From an uncultured Erysipelotrichaceae bacterium (lineage in GTDB: Bacteria; Bacillota_I; Bacilli_A; RF39; UBA660): a stretch of DNA of 62,223 bases. This document shows positions 25,412 to 32,615 of the stretch, piece by piece; positions within the stretch are counted from its first letter, which is position 1, and each line of letters begins with the position of its first letter. The DNA is taken from NCBI GenBank assembly GCA_902789425.1, contig CADANX010000003.1:1-62223 (forward strand), in the 5' to 3' direction. The translations under genes and the position numbers were made by a program. Below the pieces are notes generated by a model. The model did no database searches and was not told the origin of the DNA. It saw only the letters and a program-made list of their open reading frames with translations.

Positions 25412-26758
25412 ATGAGTAGAATACTAGACTATGAACAAGTTTTAGAAAAATTAGATTTTATTTCAAATGTAGGACCTATTAAAGTAGAACAAGATTTAGC
25501 TACAACTAAATTTAATCTTCCTATTAAATATTATACCGCTGGTAATGGTAGCCTTGATATTGTTATAAGCGGTGCTACTCATGGGCAAGAAATAATAACA
25601 ACTGATTTTGTTCTTAAATTAATGGAAGATATTGTTAATAATGAAAGTAAGTGGAATTTAATACTTAATGAATTTAAACTACATTTTATTCCTATGCTTA
25701 ATCCTGAAGGTTACTTAATAACATCAAGTGCTGTTAGAACTAAAATTCCAAGAGATATACCTATTGATTTAGAAGAAAAACTATGTGAAGAATATTATTT
25801 AGCCTGTAAAAAGGATTCTCTTGAAGAAGATAATAATGATCCTAAAAATCATTCACTATTCTTCGATAAAGTTGATTATACATGTATAGATGAAAAATAT
25901 AATTCTCTTAGAGAAAATGTTAAAAGTATTTTAGATAAGTATCCAGATTTACCAAAGAATTGTCTTTATATGTGGAGTGCTAATGGAAGTGGAATTGATC
26001 TTCAAGCAAATTCAGAATTTAATCCAGTTATATCTAGAATTATGGAAAATGAAGAAGTTTTTATGTCAACAAAAAGATTTGATAATATAATGATGTCTCA
26101 TCCAGGACCTATAAATTGTCCTTTAGATAAAGAAGTTGGTTTTAAAACAGAAATAGAAACTAAAACTATTTCATCATTACTTGAATCTTTACATAAAAAG
26201 GGAAGCTTATATGCATATTTAAATTATCATAGTACGGGTTCAATAATTTTTAATCGTCCAGCTGAAGTTCCAAAAGAATTAGATGTTTCCGAAGAAGAAC
26301 AATTAAAAAAAGAATTAGTAAATTATATGTTTGCAAAAGTGTATTCAGATAAAACATACAAAAATAATGGAATAAATAAATATGGAATAGATTTAAGAGA
26401 GACATCAAAATATAAAATAATTACTAATAAATCAAAAGCAACATCAAGCAATGATATATTTAGATTACTTTATAATCAAAATATACTTGTAGAATTATCT
26501 GCTCTTGGTGGAAATCCAATTGCACCATTTTGTAATATAGATAATTTATATAATAATATTATAGATTCTAATTTAGATGCAGTAAATCATACATTAAAAG
26601 TTTCTAGTTTAGCTAAAAAAATATCTGAGGAATTTTATGAAAAAGTAAAAGATTTACCAGATTATGATTATGAAGAAGTAGTAAGACTTGAGGATATTAT
26701 ATATGAAGAATTTAATAAAAAAATATTAGAATTAGAAAACAAAGGAAAGACTAGATAA
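25412..26758 (+). CDS. M14 family zinc carboxypeptidase
   Basis: A 448-residue cytosolic-looking protein (no signal peptide). Zinc ligands fit M14: H57 and E60 in ATHGQE, and H273 in NYHSTG; the catalytic Glu is probably E361 in VELSALGG. Between them LHFIPMLNPEGY is the usual M14 segment. M14 enzymes of this type cut C-terminal residues from peptides, including peptidoglycan stem peptides. It ends one base before the YkuD gene, suggesting linked roles in wall peptide processing; without a signal peptide it would act on internal peptides. Confidence 0.8.
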   Translation: MSRILDYEQVLEKLDFISNVGPIKVEQDLATTKFNLPIKYYTAGNGSLDIVISGATHGQEIITTDFVLKLMEDIVNNESKWNLILNEFKLHFIPMLNPEGYLITSSAVRTKIPRDIPIDLEEKLCEEYYLACKKDSLEEDNNDPKNHSLFFDKVDYTCIDEKYNSLRENVKSILDKYPDLPKNCLYMWSANGSGIDLQANSEFNPVISRIMENEEVFMSTKRFDNIMMSHPGPINCPLDKEVGFKTEIETKTISSLLESLHKKGSLYAYLNYHSTGSIIFNRPAEVPKELDVSEEEQLKKELVNYMFAKVYSDKTYKNNGINKYGIDLRETSKYKIITNKSKATSSNDIFRLLYNQNILVELSALGGNPIAPFCNIDNLYNNIIDSNLDAVNHTLKVSSLAKKISEEFYEKVKDLPDYDYEEVVRLEDIIYEEFNKKILELENKGKTR

Positions 26759-26759
26759 T

Positions 26760-27260
26760 ATGAATAATATATATGTAGATATTGATAAAAATTTAAATGC
26801 AACATTATCATATCCAAAATACAATATTAAAACAAAAGCTTATATTGGTAAAAATGGATATACTAGTGATAAAAAAGAAGGAGATAATAAAACACCTCTT
26901 GGCGAGTTTGAACTTGGTGAAAAATTAACAACTCATAATATCGAAGGAATAAAAAAAATAAATGATAAATTGTATTTTGTTGATGATATTAATTCTAAAT
27001 ATTATAACACTATTGTTGAGACTTCAGATACATCTGAGTTTTCATCTGCAGAACATTTAATTGATTATAAAGTTCAATATGAATATTTCATTGAAATAAA
27101 ATATAATAAAGAAAAGATTCCTGGTAAAGGAAGTTGTATTGTATTACATTGTAAAAATTTAGATTACACACAAGGATGTATAGCAGTTTCAAAAGATGTA
27201 ATGAAAGAATTAATTACCTTGATAGATGATAAAACTAAAATTATAATAAGAGAAGTTTAA
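26760..27260 (+). CDS. L,D-transpeptidase (YkuD)-like protein
   Basis: A 166-residue protein built like a minimal YkuD domain: KEGDNKTPLGEFEL near residue 40 and the catalytic stretch with H130 (VLHC) and C140 in TQGCIAVS. In typical YkuD enzymes the segment is SHGC; here the second His is Gln, so activity may be changed. There is no signal peptide or membrane anchor, unlike wall-crosslinking members, and it is coupled to an M14 peptidase gene. It could be a cytosolic carboxypeptidase-like relative. Confidence 0.78.
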   Translation: MNNIYVDIDKNLNATLSYPKYNIKTKAYIGKNGYTSDKKEGDNKTPLGEFELGEKLTTHNIEGIKKINDKLYFVDDINSKYYNTIVETSDTSEFSSAEHLIDYKVQYEYFIEIKYNKEKIPGKGSCIVLHCKNLDYTQGCIAVSKDVMKELITLIDDKTKIIIREV

Positions 27261-27262
27261 TT

Positions 27263-27287
27263 AAATGAGTTTAACCTCATTTTTTTA
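27263..27287 (+). terminator. Terminator before uvrB
   Basis: AAATGAG pairs with CTCATTT across TTTAAC, with a T run. Confidence 0.75.
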
Positions 27288-27351
27288 TTTATATAATAAA
27301 TATATTTGTGATATACTATTAATGAAATTATCTTGTGAGAAGGTGAATACT

Positions 27352-29313
27352 GTGGAAAAAAAATTCAAACTTGTTTCTAGTTATAAACCTGCTGGCGATC
27401 AAGTAAGTGCTATAAAAGAATTAGTTGATGGAATAAATAATAAAGAAAAATACCAAGTATTATTAGGTGCAACAGGTACAGGTAAAACTTTTACCATTGC
27501 AAATGTAATTAATGAAGTAAATAAACCAACACTTATACTTGCACACAATAAAACATTAGCTGGACAATTATATTCAGAATTAAAAGAATTATTTCCAGAA
27601 AATAGAGTAGAATACTTTGTATCTTATTATGATTATTATCAACCAGAGGCATATGTTCCTTCTAGAGACATTTATATTGAAAAAGATGCATCTATTAATG
27701 ATGAAATAGATGAACTTAGACATAGTGCAACATCAGCATTAATTTCAAGAAATGACGTTATAGTTGTTGCATCAGTTTCTTGTATATATAGTTTAGGTGA
27801 TAAAGAAGAATATGAAAAATCTGTATTATCTATTAAAGTCGGAGATGAAATAGCAAAAGATGATATTTTAAAAAAACTAGTTGATATGTTATATGAAAGA
27901 AATGATATGGATTTAGTAAGGGGAACTTTCAGATCGAAAGGTGATACTATAGAAGTAGTTCCAGCATATTCTCATGCAAGTGCTTATAGAATAGAATTAT
28001 TCGGGGACGAAATAGAAAAAATAATAGAATTTGATACAGTAACTGGTGCAATTATTTCACAAAAAATGACAGCAACAATTTTTGCAGCATCTCACTTTGT
28101 AACAAGTGAAGAAAAGTTAAAATTATCTGTTAAAAGAATAAGAGAAGAGTTAGATGATAGTTTAAAATATTTTAAAGAAAATAATAAGTTACTTGAATAT
28201 CAAAGACTTGAACAAAGAACTAATTATGATTTAGAATTATTAGAAGAAACAGGATTTTGCAAAGGTATTGAAAACTATAGTAGGCATTTAACTTTTAGAA
28301 AAGAAGGAGAAACTCCGCCAACTTTAATAGATTTCTTTCCCAAAGATTTTCTACTTGTAATAGATGAATCTCACGTAACACTTCCACAAGTTCGTGCCAT
28401 GTATAATGGCGATAGAATGAGAAAACAAACTCTTGTTGATTATGGTTTTAGACTTCCTAGTGCTCTTGATAATAGACCACTTAAATTTGAAGAGTTTGAA
28501 GATAAAATAAATGAAGTGATTTATGTTTCAGCTACACCAGGTGATTATGAACTAGATAAAACAGATGGAATTATTACAGAACAAATAATTAGACCAACAG
28601 GACTTTTAGATCCAGAAATAGAAGTTAAACCAACTAAGAATCAAATAGATGATTTAATTGATCAGATTAATAAAAGAATTGAAAGAAATGAAAGAACTCT
28701 TGTTACTACTTTAACAATTAGAATGAGTGAAGAATTAACTAATTATTTAAAAAATGCAGATATAAAAGTAGCATATTTACATAACGAAATTAAAACTCTT
28801 GAAAGACTAGAAATAGTTAGAAACTTAAGACTTGGTAAATATGATGTTGTAGTTGGAGTAAATCTTTTAAGAGAAGGAATAGATATTCCAGAAGTAAGTC
28901 TTATTGCAATACTAGATGCTGATAAGCAAGGATTCTTAAGAAGTGAAAGAAGTTTAATACAAACAATAGGAAGAGCAGCAAGAAATTCAAACGGACATGT
29001 AATAATGTATGCTGATACTATTAGTGATGCAATGGATAAAGCAATTAAAGAAACTAATCGTAGACGTAGTGTACAAGATAAATATAATAAAGATAATAAT
29101 ATTACACCAAAAACTATTATTAAACCAATTCCAGAAGTAATTAAAAATATTGATACATCTATTAATGATAAGAAGAGTAGTTTATACACAGCAAAAGATA
29201 AAGAAAAACTATTAAAAGAAATAGAAAAAGAAATGATGCAAGCAGCTAAAGATTTAGATTTTGAAAGAGCTACTGAACTTAGAGATATATTATTTGAATT
29301 AAAGAGTCAATAA
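27352..29313 (+). CDS. uvrB: Excinuclease ABC subunit B
   Basis: A 653-residue nucleotide-excision-repair helicase-like subunit that loads onto damage with UvrA and recruits UvrC. Walker A is GATGTGKT, the beta-hairpin is in [14 protein letters not shown], the DEAD-box-like motif is VIDESHV, motif VI is QTIGRAARN, and a C-terminal UVR helix pair ([21 protein letters not shown]) binds UvrC. GTG 27352 follows GAGAAGG and gives the usual start; a longer frame from 27265 overlaps the terminator and the promoter. uvrA lies 3.3 kb downstream with four other genes between. Confidence 0.96.
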   Translation: MEKKFKLVSSYKPAGDQVSAIKELVDGINNKEKYQVLLGATGTGKTFTIANVINEVNKPTLILAHNKTLAGQLYSELKELFPENRVEYFVSYYDYYQPEAYVPSRDIYIEKDASINDEIDELRHSATSALISRNDVIVVASVSCIYSLGDKEEYEKSVLSIKVGDEIAKDDILKKLVDMLYERNDMDLVRGTFRSKGDTIEVVPAYSHASAYRIELFGDEIEKIIEFDTVTGAIISQKMTATIFAASHFVTSEEKLKLSVKRIREELDDSLKYFKENNKLLEYQRLEQRTNYDLELLEETGFCKGIENYSRHLTFRKEGETPPTLIDFFPKDFLLVIDESHVTLPQVRAMYNGDRMRKQTLVDYGFRLPSALDNRPLKFEEFEDKINEVIYVSATPGDYELDKTDGIITEQIIRPTGLLDPEIEVKPTKNQIDDLIDQINKRIERNERTLVTTLTIRMSEELTNYLKNADIKVAYLHNEIKTLERLEIVRNLRLGKYDVVVGVNLLREGIDIPEVSLIAILDADKQGFLRSERSLIQTIGRAARNSNGHVIMYADTISDAMDKAIKETNRRRSVQDKYNKDNNITPKTIIKPIPEVIKNIDTSINDKKSSLYTAKDKEKLLKEIEKEMMQAAKDLDFERATELRDILFELKSQ

Positions 29314-29345
29314 AAAAAACAAATGTAGAAATTACATTTGTTTTC
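29311..29345. terminator. Bidirectional terminator between uvrB and the XRE gene
   Basis: AACAAATGTA (29318-29327) pairs with TACATTTGTT (29333-29342), with A-rich and T-rich flanks on both sides, so it serves both converging genes. Confidence 0.85.
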
Positions 29346-29643
29346 TTATTTTTGCATACGTAATAATATCATTTTTTTGTTCTTTATTTAACATGTGAAA
29401 TATACTTAATAATTCATTATCATCATTATTACTAGATGTATTAACAACAGGAATATCAGTTCTATCAAGTAAGTAATCAATTGATACATTTAAGAAGTCA
29501 GCTATTTTTATTAAAGTCTCAGCACTAGGCATAGCTTTACCACTTTCATATGCACTAATCGTTTCTTGAGATACCTCAGCTGCTATAGATAATCTTATTT
29601 GAGTTATACCTTTTTCTTTTCTAATCTTTTTTAAATTCTCCAT
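29332..29643 (-). CDS. XRE family transcriptional regulator
   Basis: A 103-residue regulator on the minus strand. Residues 4-58 are a Cro/CI-type helix-turn-helix (KGITQIRLSIAAEVSQETIS as the DNA-contact part, then KIADFLNVSIDYLL). A short C-terminal helix follows a Ser/Asn/Asp linker. ATG at 29643 has AAGGA upstream on that strand. It is divergent from the 29775 gene, and a perfect palindrome lies in the shared region, so it probably represses itself and perhaps its neighbour. Confidence 0.88.
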   Translation of the reverse strand: MENLKKIRKEKGITQIRLSIAAEVSQETISAYESGKAMPSAETLIKIADFLNVSIDYLLDRTDIPVVNTSSNNDDNELLSIFHMLNKEQKNDIITYAKIRKQM

Positions 29644-29667
29644 ATTTATCAATCCTTTATATTAATT

Positions 29668-29686
29668 TTACAAAAACTATTTGTAA
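29668..29686. promoter_or_regulatory. Palindromic operator candidate in the divergent region
   Basis: TTACAAA-AACTA-TTTGTAA is a perfect 7-5-7 inverted repeat 25 nt upstream of the XRE gene start. Size fits a Cro/CI-type dimer site. A TATAAT at 29704-29709 could serve the plus-strand gene. Confidence 0.65.
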
Positions 29687-29774
29687 TTTTTAGATATGTG
29701 CTATATAATTAATATAAATACAATCTATATATAATATGCGTAATATTTATAAAGATTGAGAAAGGAGTTTGTTT

Positions 29775-30647
29775 ATGGCTGAGAATAACAAAAAGAATAA
29801 TGATGAAATATTAAAAGATGATAACATACCGGCAATAGTAGGTTTTCTTTTTTCATTTTTAGGTCCACTTGCATTTATTGGTTTTATTCTTTCTATTGTT
29901 GGTTTATTTGATGTTAAACAATGTAAAACAAGTAGAAAAAACCTTGCAGTTGCAGGAATCATTATTTCGTGTTTTGTCTTATTAATTTTAACAATTGCTA
30001 TTGCATCATCCAATACTTCACCAGAAGAAACAGCAAGAGAACAAACAAAAACAGAAAAGACTGAACCAGAAAAAATAAAAGTTGTTGATTTTAGTACTAT
30101 GACAATGGGAGAAGCAGAAAAATGGTGTTCAGATAATGATTTGGTTTGCAATTTTACTACTGATTATTCTGATACTGTAGAAAAGGATAAGTTTATTAGT
30201 CAAAGTGTTGAAAAAGATGAGGAAGTTGAAGAATTTGAAAAAATTGAAATTGTTTATTCATTAGGACATAAAAAAACAGAAGCAGAAATAGAGGCAGAAT
30301 TTAAGGCATCATGTTCAACTTTAGATTATAGAGAAGTTCTTCGAAATCCATCAGATTATGCTAACAGACATGTTTATTGGTTTGGAAAGGTAAGTCAGGT
30401 AATAAGTAGTAGTTATGCTAAAAGATATATGATTTATGTTAATTGTCATGAAAATCAATACGCAAGTGGTGGATATATATGTGATGATGCAATGTATGTA
30501 ACTTATTCTGGCCCACTTAATTTGATTGAAGATGATGTAATAGAAATGTGGGGTTCTATGGCTAGTGAAGCTTATACATATACGACAGTTTTAGGTTCAT
30601 CTAAAACTGTACCTGAATTTGAAGCTTCATATGTAACAATTCATTAA
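29775..30647 (+). CDS. DUF4190-type membrane protein with PASTA-like domain
   Basis: A 290-residue protein. Two hydrophobic hairpin segments (about residues 18-45 and 58-80) with VGFLFSFLGPLAFIGFILSI match DUF4190 membrane domains. A PASTA-like unit follows (MTMGEAEKWCSDNDLVCNF to EKIEIVYSLG, about 110-165), then an OB-like beta domain with Cys residues (CSTLDYREVLRNPSDYANRHVYWFGKV). The C-terminal part is predicted extracellular. ATG 29775 has AAAGGAG 7 nt upstream. A paralogue of the membrane part follows at 30676. Confidence 0.75.
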   Translation: MAENNKKNNDEILKDDNIPAIVGFLFSFLGPLAFIGFILSIVGLFDVKQCKTSRKNLAVAGIIISCFVLLILTIAIASSNTSPEETAREQTKTEKTEPEKIKVVDFSTMTMGEAEKWCSDNDLVCNFTTDYSDTVEKDKFISQSVEKDEEVEEFEKIEIVYSLGHKKTEAEIEAEFKASCSTLDYREVLRNPSDYANRHVYWFGKVSQVISSSYAKRYMIYVNCHENQYASGGYICDDAMYVTYSGPLNLIEDDVIEMWGSMASEAYTYTTVLGSSKTVPEFEASYVTIH

Positions 30648-30675
30648 TATGTAATTATGAAAGGAATTAATAATT

Positions 30676-31434
30676 ATGGAAAAAAATAATTTAGATATAA
30701 ATAATAATGTACAATTAAAAGAAAAGAATACACCAGCATTACTTGGATTTATTTTTTCTTTTTTAGGTCCTTTATCTTTAATTGGATTGATATTATCAAT
30801 TATAGGTGTAGCAAATGCTAATAAGTATGAAAAACAAAGAAAAGGTTTGGCAATCGCAGGTATAGTTATTTCAAGTCTTATGTTAATTACTTTGTTTTCA
30901 AATCCTGATTTTACTAATAGTATTACTGAAGACGATAATTCTTCTACATTAGTTTCAACTACTAATAATTCTACTGAAGAAGAAAATTCATCAAGTAGAT
31001 CAACAACTAAAAAGAATGAAGAAAAAATATACAATATTGGAGATACAGTAAAATATAAAAAATTTGAAATAACAATTGAAAATGTTAGTACAAGAGATAT
31101 TGTTGGTGATGAATATTTTAATTCAACACCTGCCGAAGGCGGTATCTATGTTTGTGTAGATTTTAAATATAAGAATATAACAGAAAAACCAATTGGAATG
31201 TTTTCGTTTCCAAGTATTCGTTTAGTAGATTCAAAAGGAACAAGATATTCTACAGATATTAGTGCATCATCATACTATGCAACTGAAATGGATCCTGATA
31301 GAAAAATAGTTAGCGACTTAAATCCTGGAATTACAGTTAAAGATAATGATGTATATGAAATATCATCTGAATCATACAATAATGGTGAGTGGTATTTAGT
31401 TATTGATAATAAAGTTAAGTATAAGATTAAATAG
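30676..31434 (+). CDS. DUF4190/DUF4352-type membrane-anchored protein
   Basis: A 252-residue protein. Residues 17-75 repeat the DUF4190-type membrane hairpin of the preceding gene (LLGFIFSFLGPLSLIGLILS). A Ser/Thr/Glu linker is followed by an Ig-like DUF4352 (telokin-like) domain from about 120 to 252: KKFEITIENVSTRD, GIYVCVDFKYKNITEKPI and the final YLVIDNKVKYKIK. Such proteins are usually surface-exposed and of unknown function. It is coupled to the preceding gene and ends two bases before the RNA leader of the RhuM-Fic gene. Confidence 0.75.
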   Translation: MEKNNLDINNNVQLKEKNTPALLGFIFSFLGPLSLIGLILSIIGVANANKYEKQRKGLAIAGIVISSLMLITLFSNPDFTNSITEDDNSSTLVSTTNNSTEEENSSSRSTTKKNEEKIYNIGDTVKYKKFEITIENVSTRDIVGDEYFNSTPAEGGIYVCVDFKYKNITEKPIGMFSFPSIRLVDSKGTRYSTDISASSYYATEMDPDRKIVSDLNPGITVKDNDVYEISSESYNNGEWYLVIDNKVKYKIK

Positions 31435-31435
31435 A

Positions 31436-31567
31436 CATTAACACGTTGCCTAAAGTTAATGAGACAATTTGTGACGATAGAGTTTATTTTATTAAGGCAA
31501 TAAATAAAATAAACATGATGCGGAGAATACTTCCTTTTGGAAAGAAGAGAGGTATTCTCTTTTTTTT
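31436..31567 (+). ncRNA. Structured RNA leader with kissing loops and terminator
   Basis: Hairpin 1 pairs CATTAAC (31436-31442) with GTTAATG (31455-31461). Hairpin 2 pairs GTTTATTTTATT (31482-31493) with AATAAAATAAAC (31503-31514), 12 perfect pairs. Loop 1 carries TTGCCT (31446-31451) and loop 2 carries its exact complement AGGCAA (31495-31500), so a six-pair kissing interaction is possible. A terminator follows: GAGAATAC (31523-31530) with GTATTCTC (31552-31559) and T8. It sits between a membrane-protein stop and the RhuM-Fic start, so it may be an attenuator or small RNA. I do not recognise a known family. Confidence 0.55.
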
Positions 31568-31597
31568 ATGAAAAAATTTTTAAGAAGGAGAAAAAAT

Positions 31598-32539
31598 ATG
31601 AAAAACGAAATTATTTTGTTTGAAAATCAAGAAGTTAAATTAGAAGTAAATATGAAAGATGAAACTGTGTGGTTATCACAACAACAAATGGCACAATTAT
31701 TTGGTAAGGATAGAAAAACTATAACTAGACATATTCAAAATATTTATAAAGATGGAGAACTTGAAGAAAAACAAGTATGCTCATTTTTTGAGCATACTGC
31801 AAGAGATGAAAAAAAATATAATATTCAGTTTTACAATCTTGATATGGTTATAAGTGTTGGGTATAGAGTCAAATCAAAAAATGGTATTATTTTTAGAAAA
31901 TGGGCTAATAAAGTTTTGAAAGATTATATGATAAAAGGATACGTAATTAATCAAAAGAGACTAGATTATTTAGAAAAAACAGTAAAGTTAATTGATATTG
32001 CAGGAAGAATAAATCATGACATTAGTGGTTCTGAAGCAAAAGAAATAATTAAAGTAATTAATAATTATTCTAATGCTTTAAAATTACTTGATGATTATGA
32101 TCACAGAAGATTAGTAAGACCAAAAGGAACTAAGAGTAGTAATAAAATTACCTATGATGATTGTATGAATATTATTGGTGATCTAAAATTCAATACTGAA
32201 AGTAAAATATTTGCATTAGAAAGAAATGAAGGATTAAAAGAAATCATAGGCGCTATATATCAGACTTTTGGAGGAGAAGAATTATATCCTACAGTTGAAG
32301 AAAAGGCTGCTAATTTTCTATACTTGATAATTAAAAATCATACTTTTATTGATGGTAATAAAAGAATTGCAGCAACATTATTTATATATTTTCTTGAATT
32401 CTATAATATTCTTTATAGAGATTATGAACAAATAATTGATAATAATACTTTAGTTGCAATAACTTTATTAATAGCGCAATCTAATCCAAAAGAAAAAAAT
32501 ATACTGATCGATTTAATTATGAATTTTTTTAATAGATAG
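31598..32539 (+). CDS. RhuM family protein with Fic/DOC domain
   Basis: A 313-residue protein. The N-terminal RhuM part (WLSQQQMAQLFGKDRKTITRHIQNI, given here in outline, and YNLDMVISVGYRVKSKNG) resembles a DNA-binding or antirepressor domain. The C-terminal part carries a Fic motif HTFIDGNKR starting at H248, the AMP- or NMP-transfer loop. No inhibitory helix gene is adjacent. ATG 31598 follows AAGGAG by 7 nt. The gene is typical of genomic islands, and a structured RNA leader precedes it. A toxin or phage-defence role is plausible but unproven. Confidence 0.85.
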   Translation: MKNEIILFENQEVKLEVNMKDETVWLSQQQMAQLFGKDRKTITRHIQNIYKDGELEEKQVCSFFEHTARDEKKYNIQFYNLDMVISVGYRVKSKNGIIFRKWANKVLKDYMIKGYVINQKRLDYLEKTVKLIDIAGRINHDISGSEAKEIIKVINNYSNALKLLDDYDHRRLVRPKGTKSSNKITYDDCMNIIGDLKFNTESKIFALERNEGLKEIIGAIYQTFGGEELYPTVEEKAANFLYLIIKNHTFIDGNKRIAATLFIYFLEFYNILYRDYEQIIDNNTLVAITLLIAQSNPKEKNILIDLIMNFFNR

Positions 32540-32541
32540 AT

Positions 32542-32572
32542 AAAAAATGTAGTTTGTTCGCTACATTTTTTT
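32542..32572 (+). terminator. Terminator of the RhuM-Fic gene
   Basis: AAAAATGTAG pairs with CTACATTTTT, then T. Confidence 0.88.
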
Positions 32573-32615
32573 AATTCTTTTTGGTATAATAACTAGTACA
32601 TGGGAAGTGAAAAAA

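Noticed and set aside
28743-29189. Minus-strand frame of 148 codons inside uvrB
   Set aside because: uvrB is full length and conserved across the stretch; the reverse frame is hydrophobic by codon complementarity.
30627-31034. Minus-strand frame over the DUF4190 gene
   Set aside because: It overlaps a well-supported plus-strand gene and mirrors its membrane segment.
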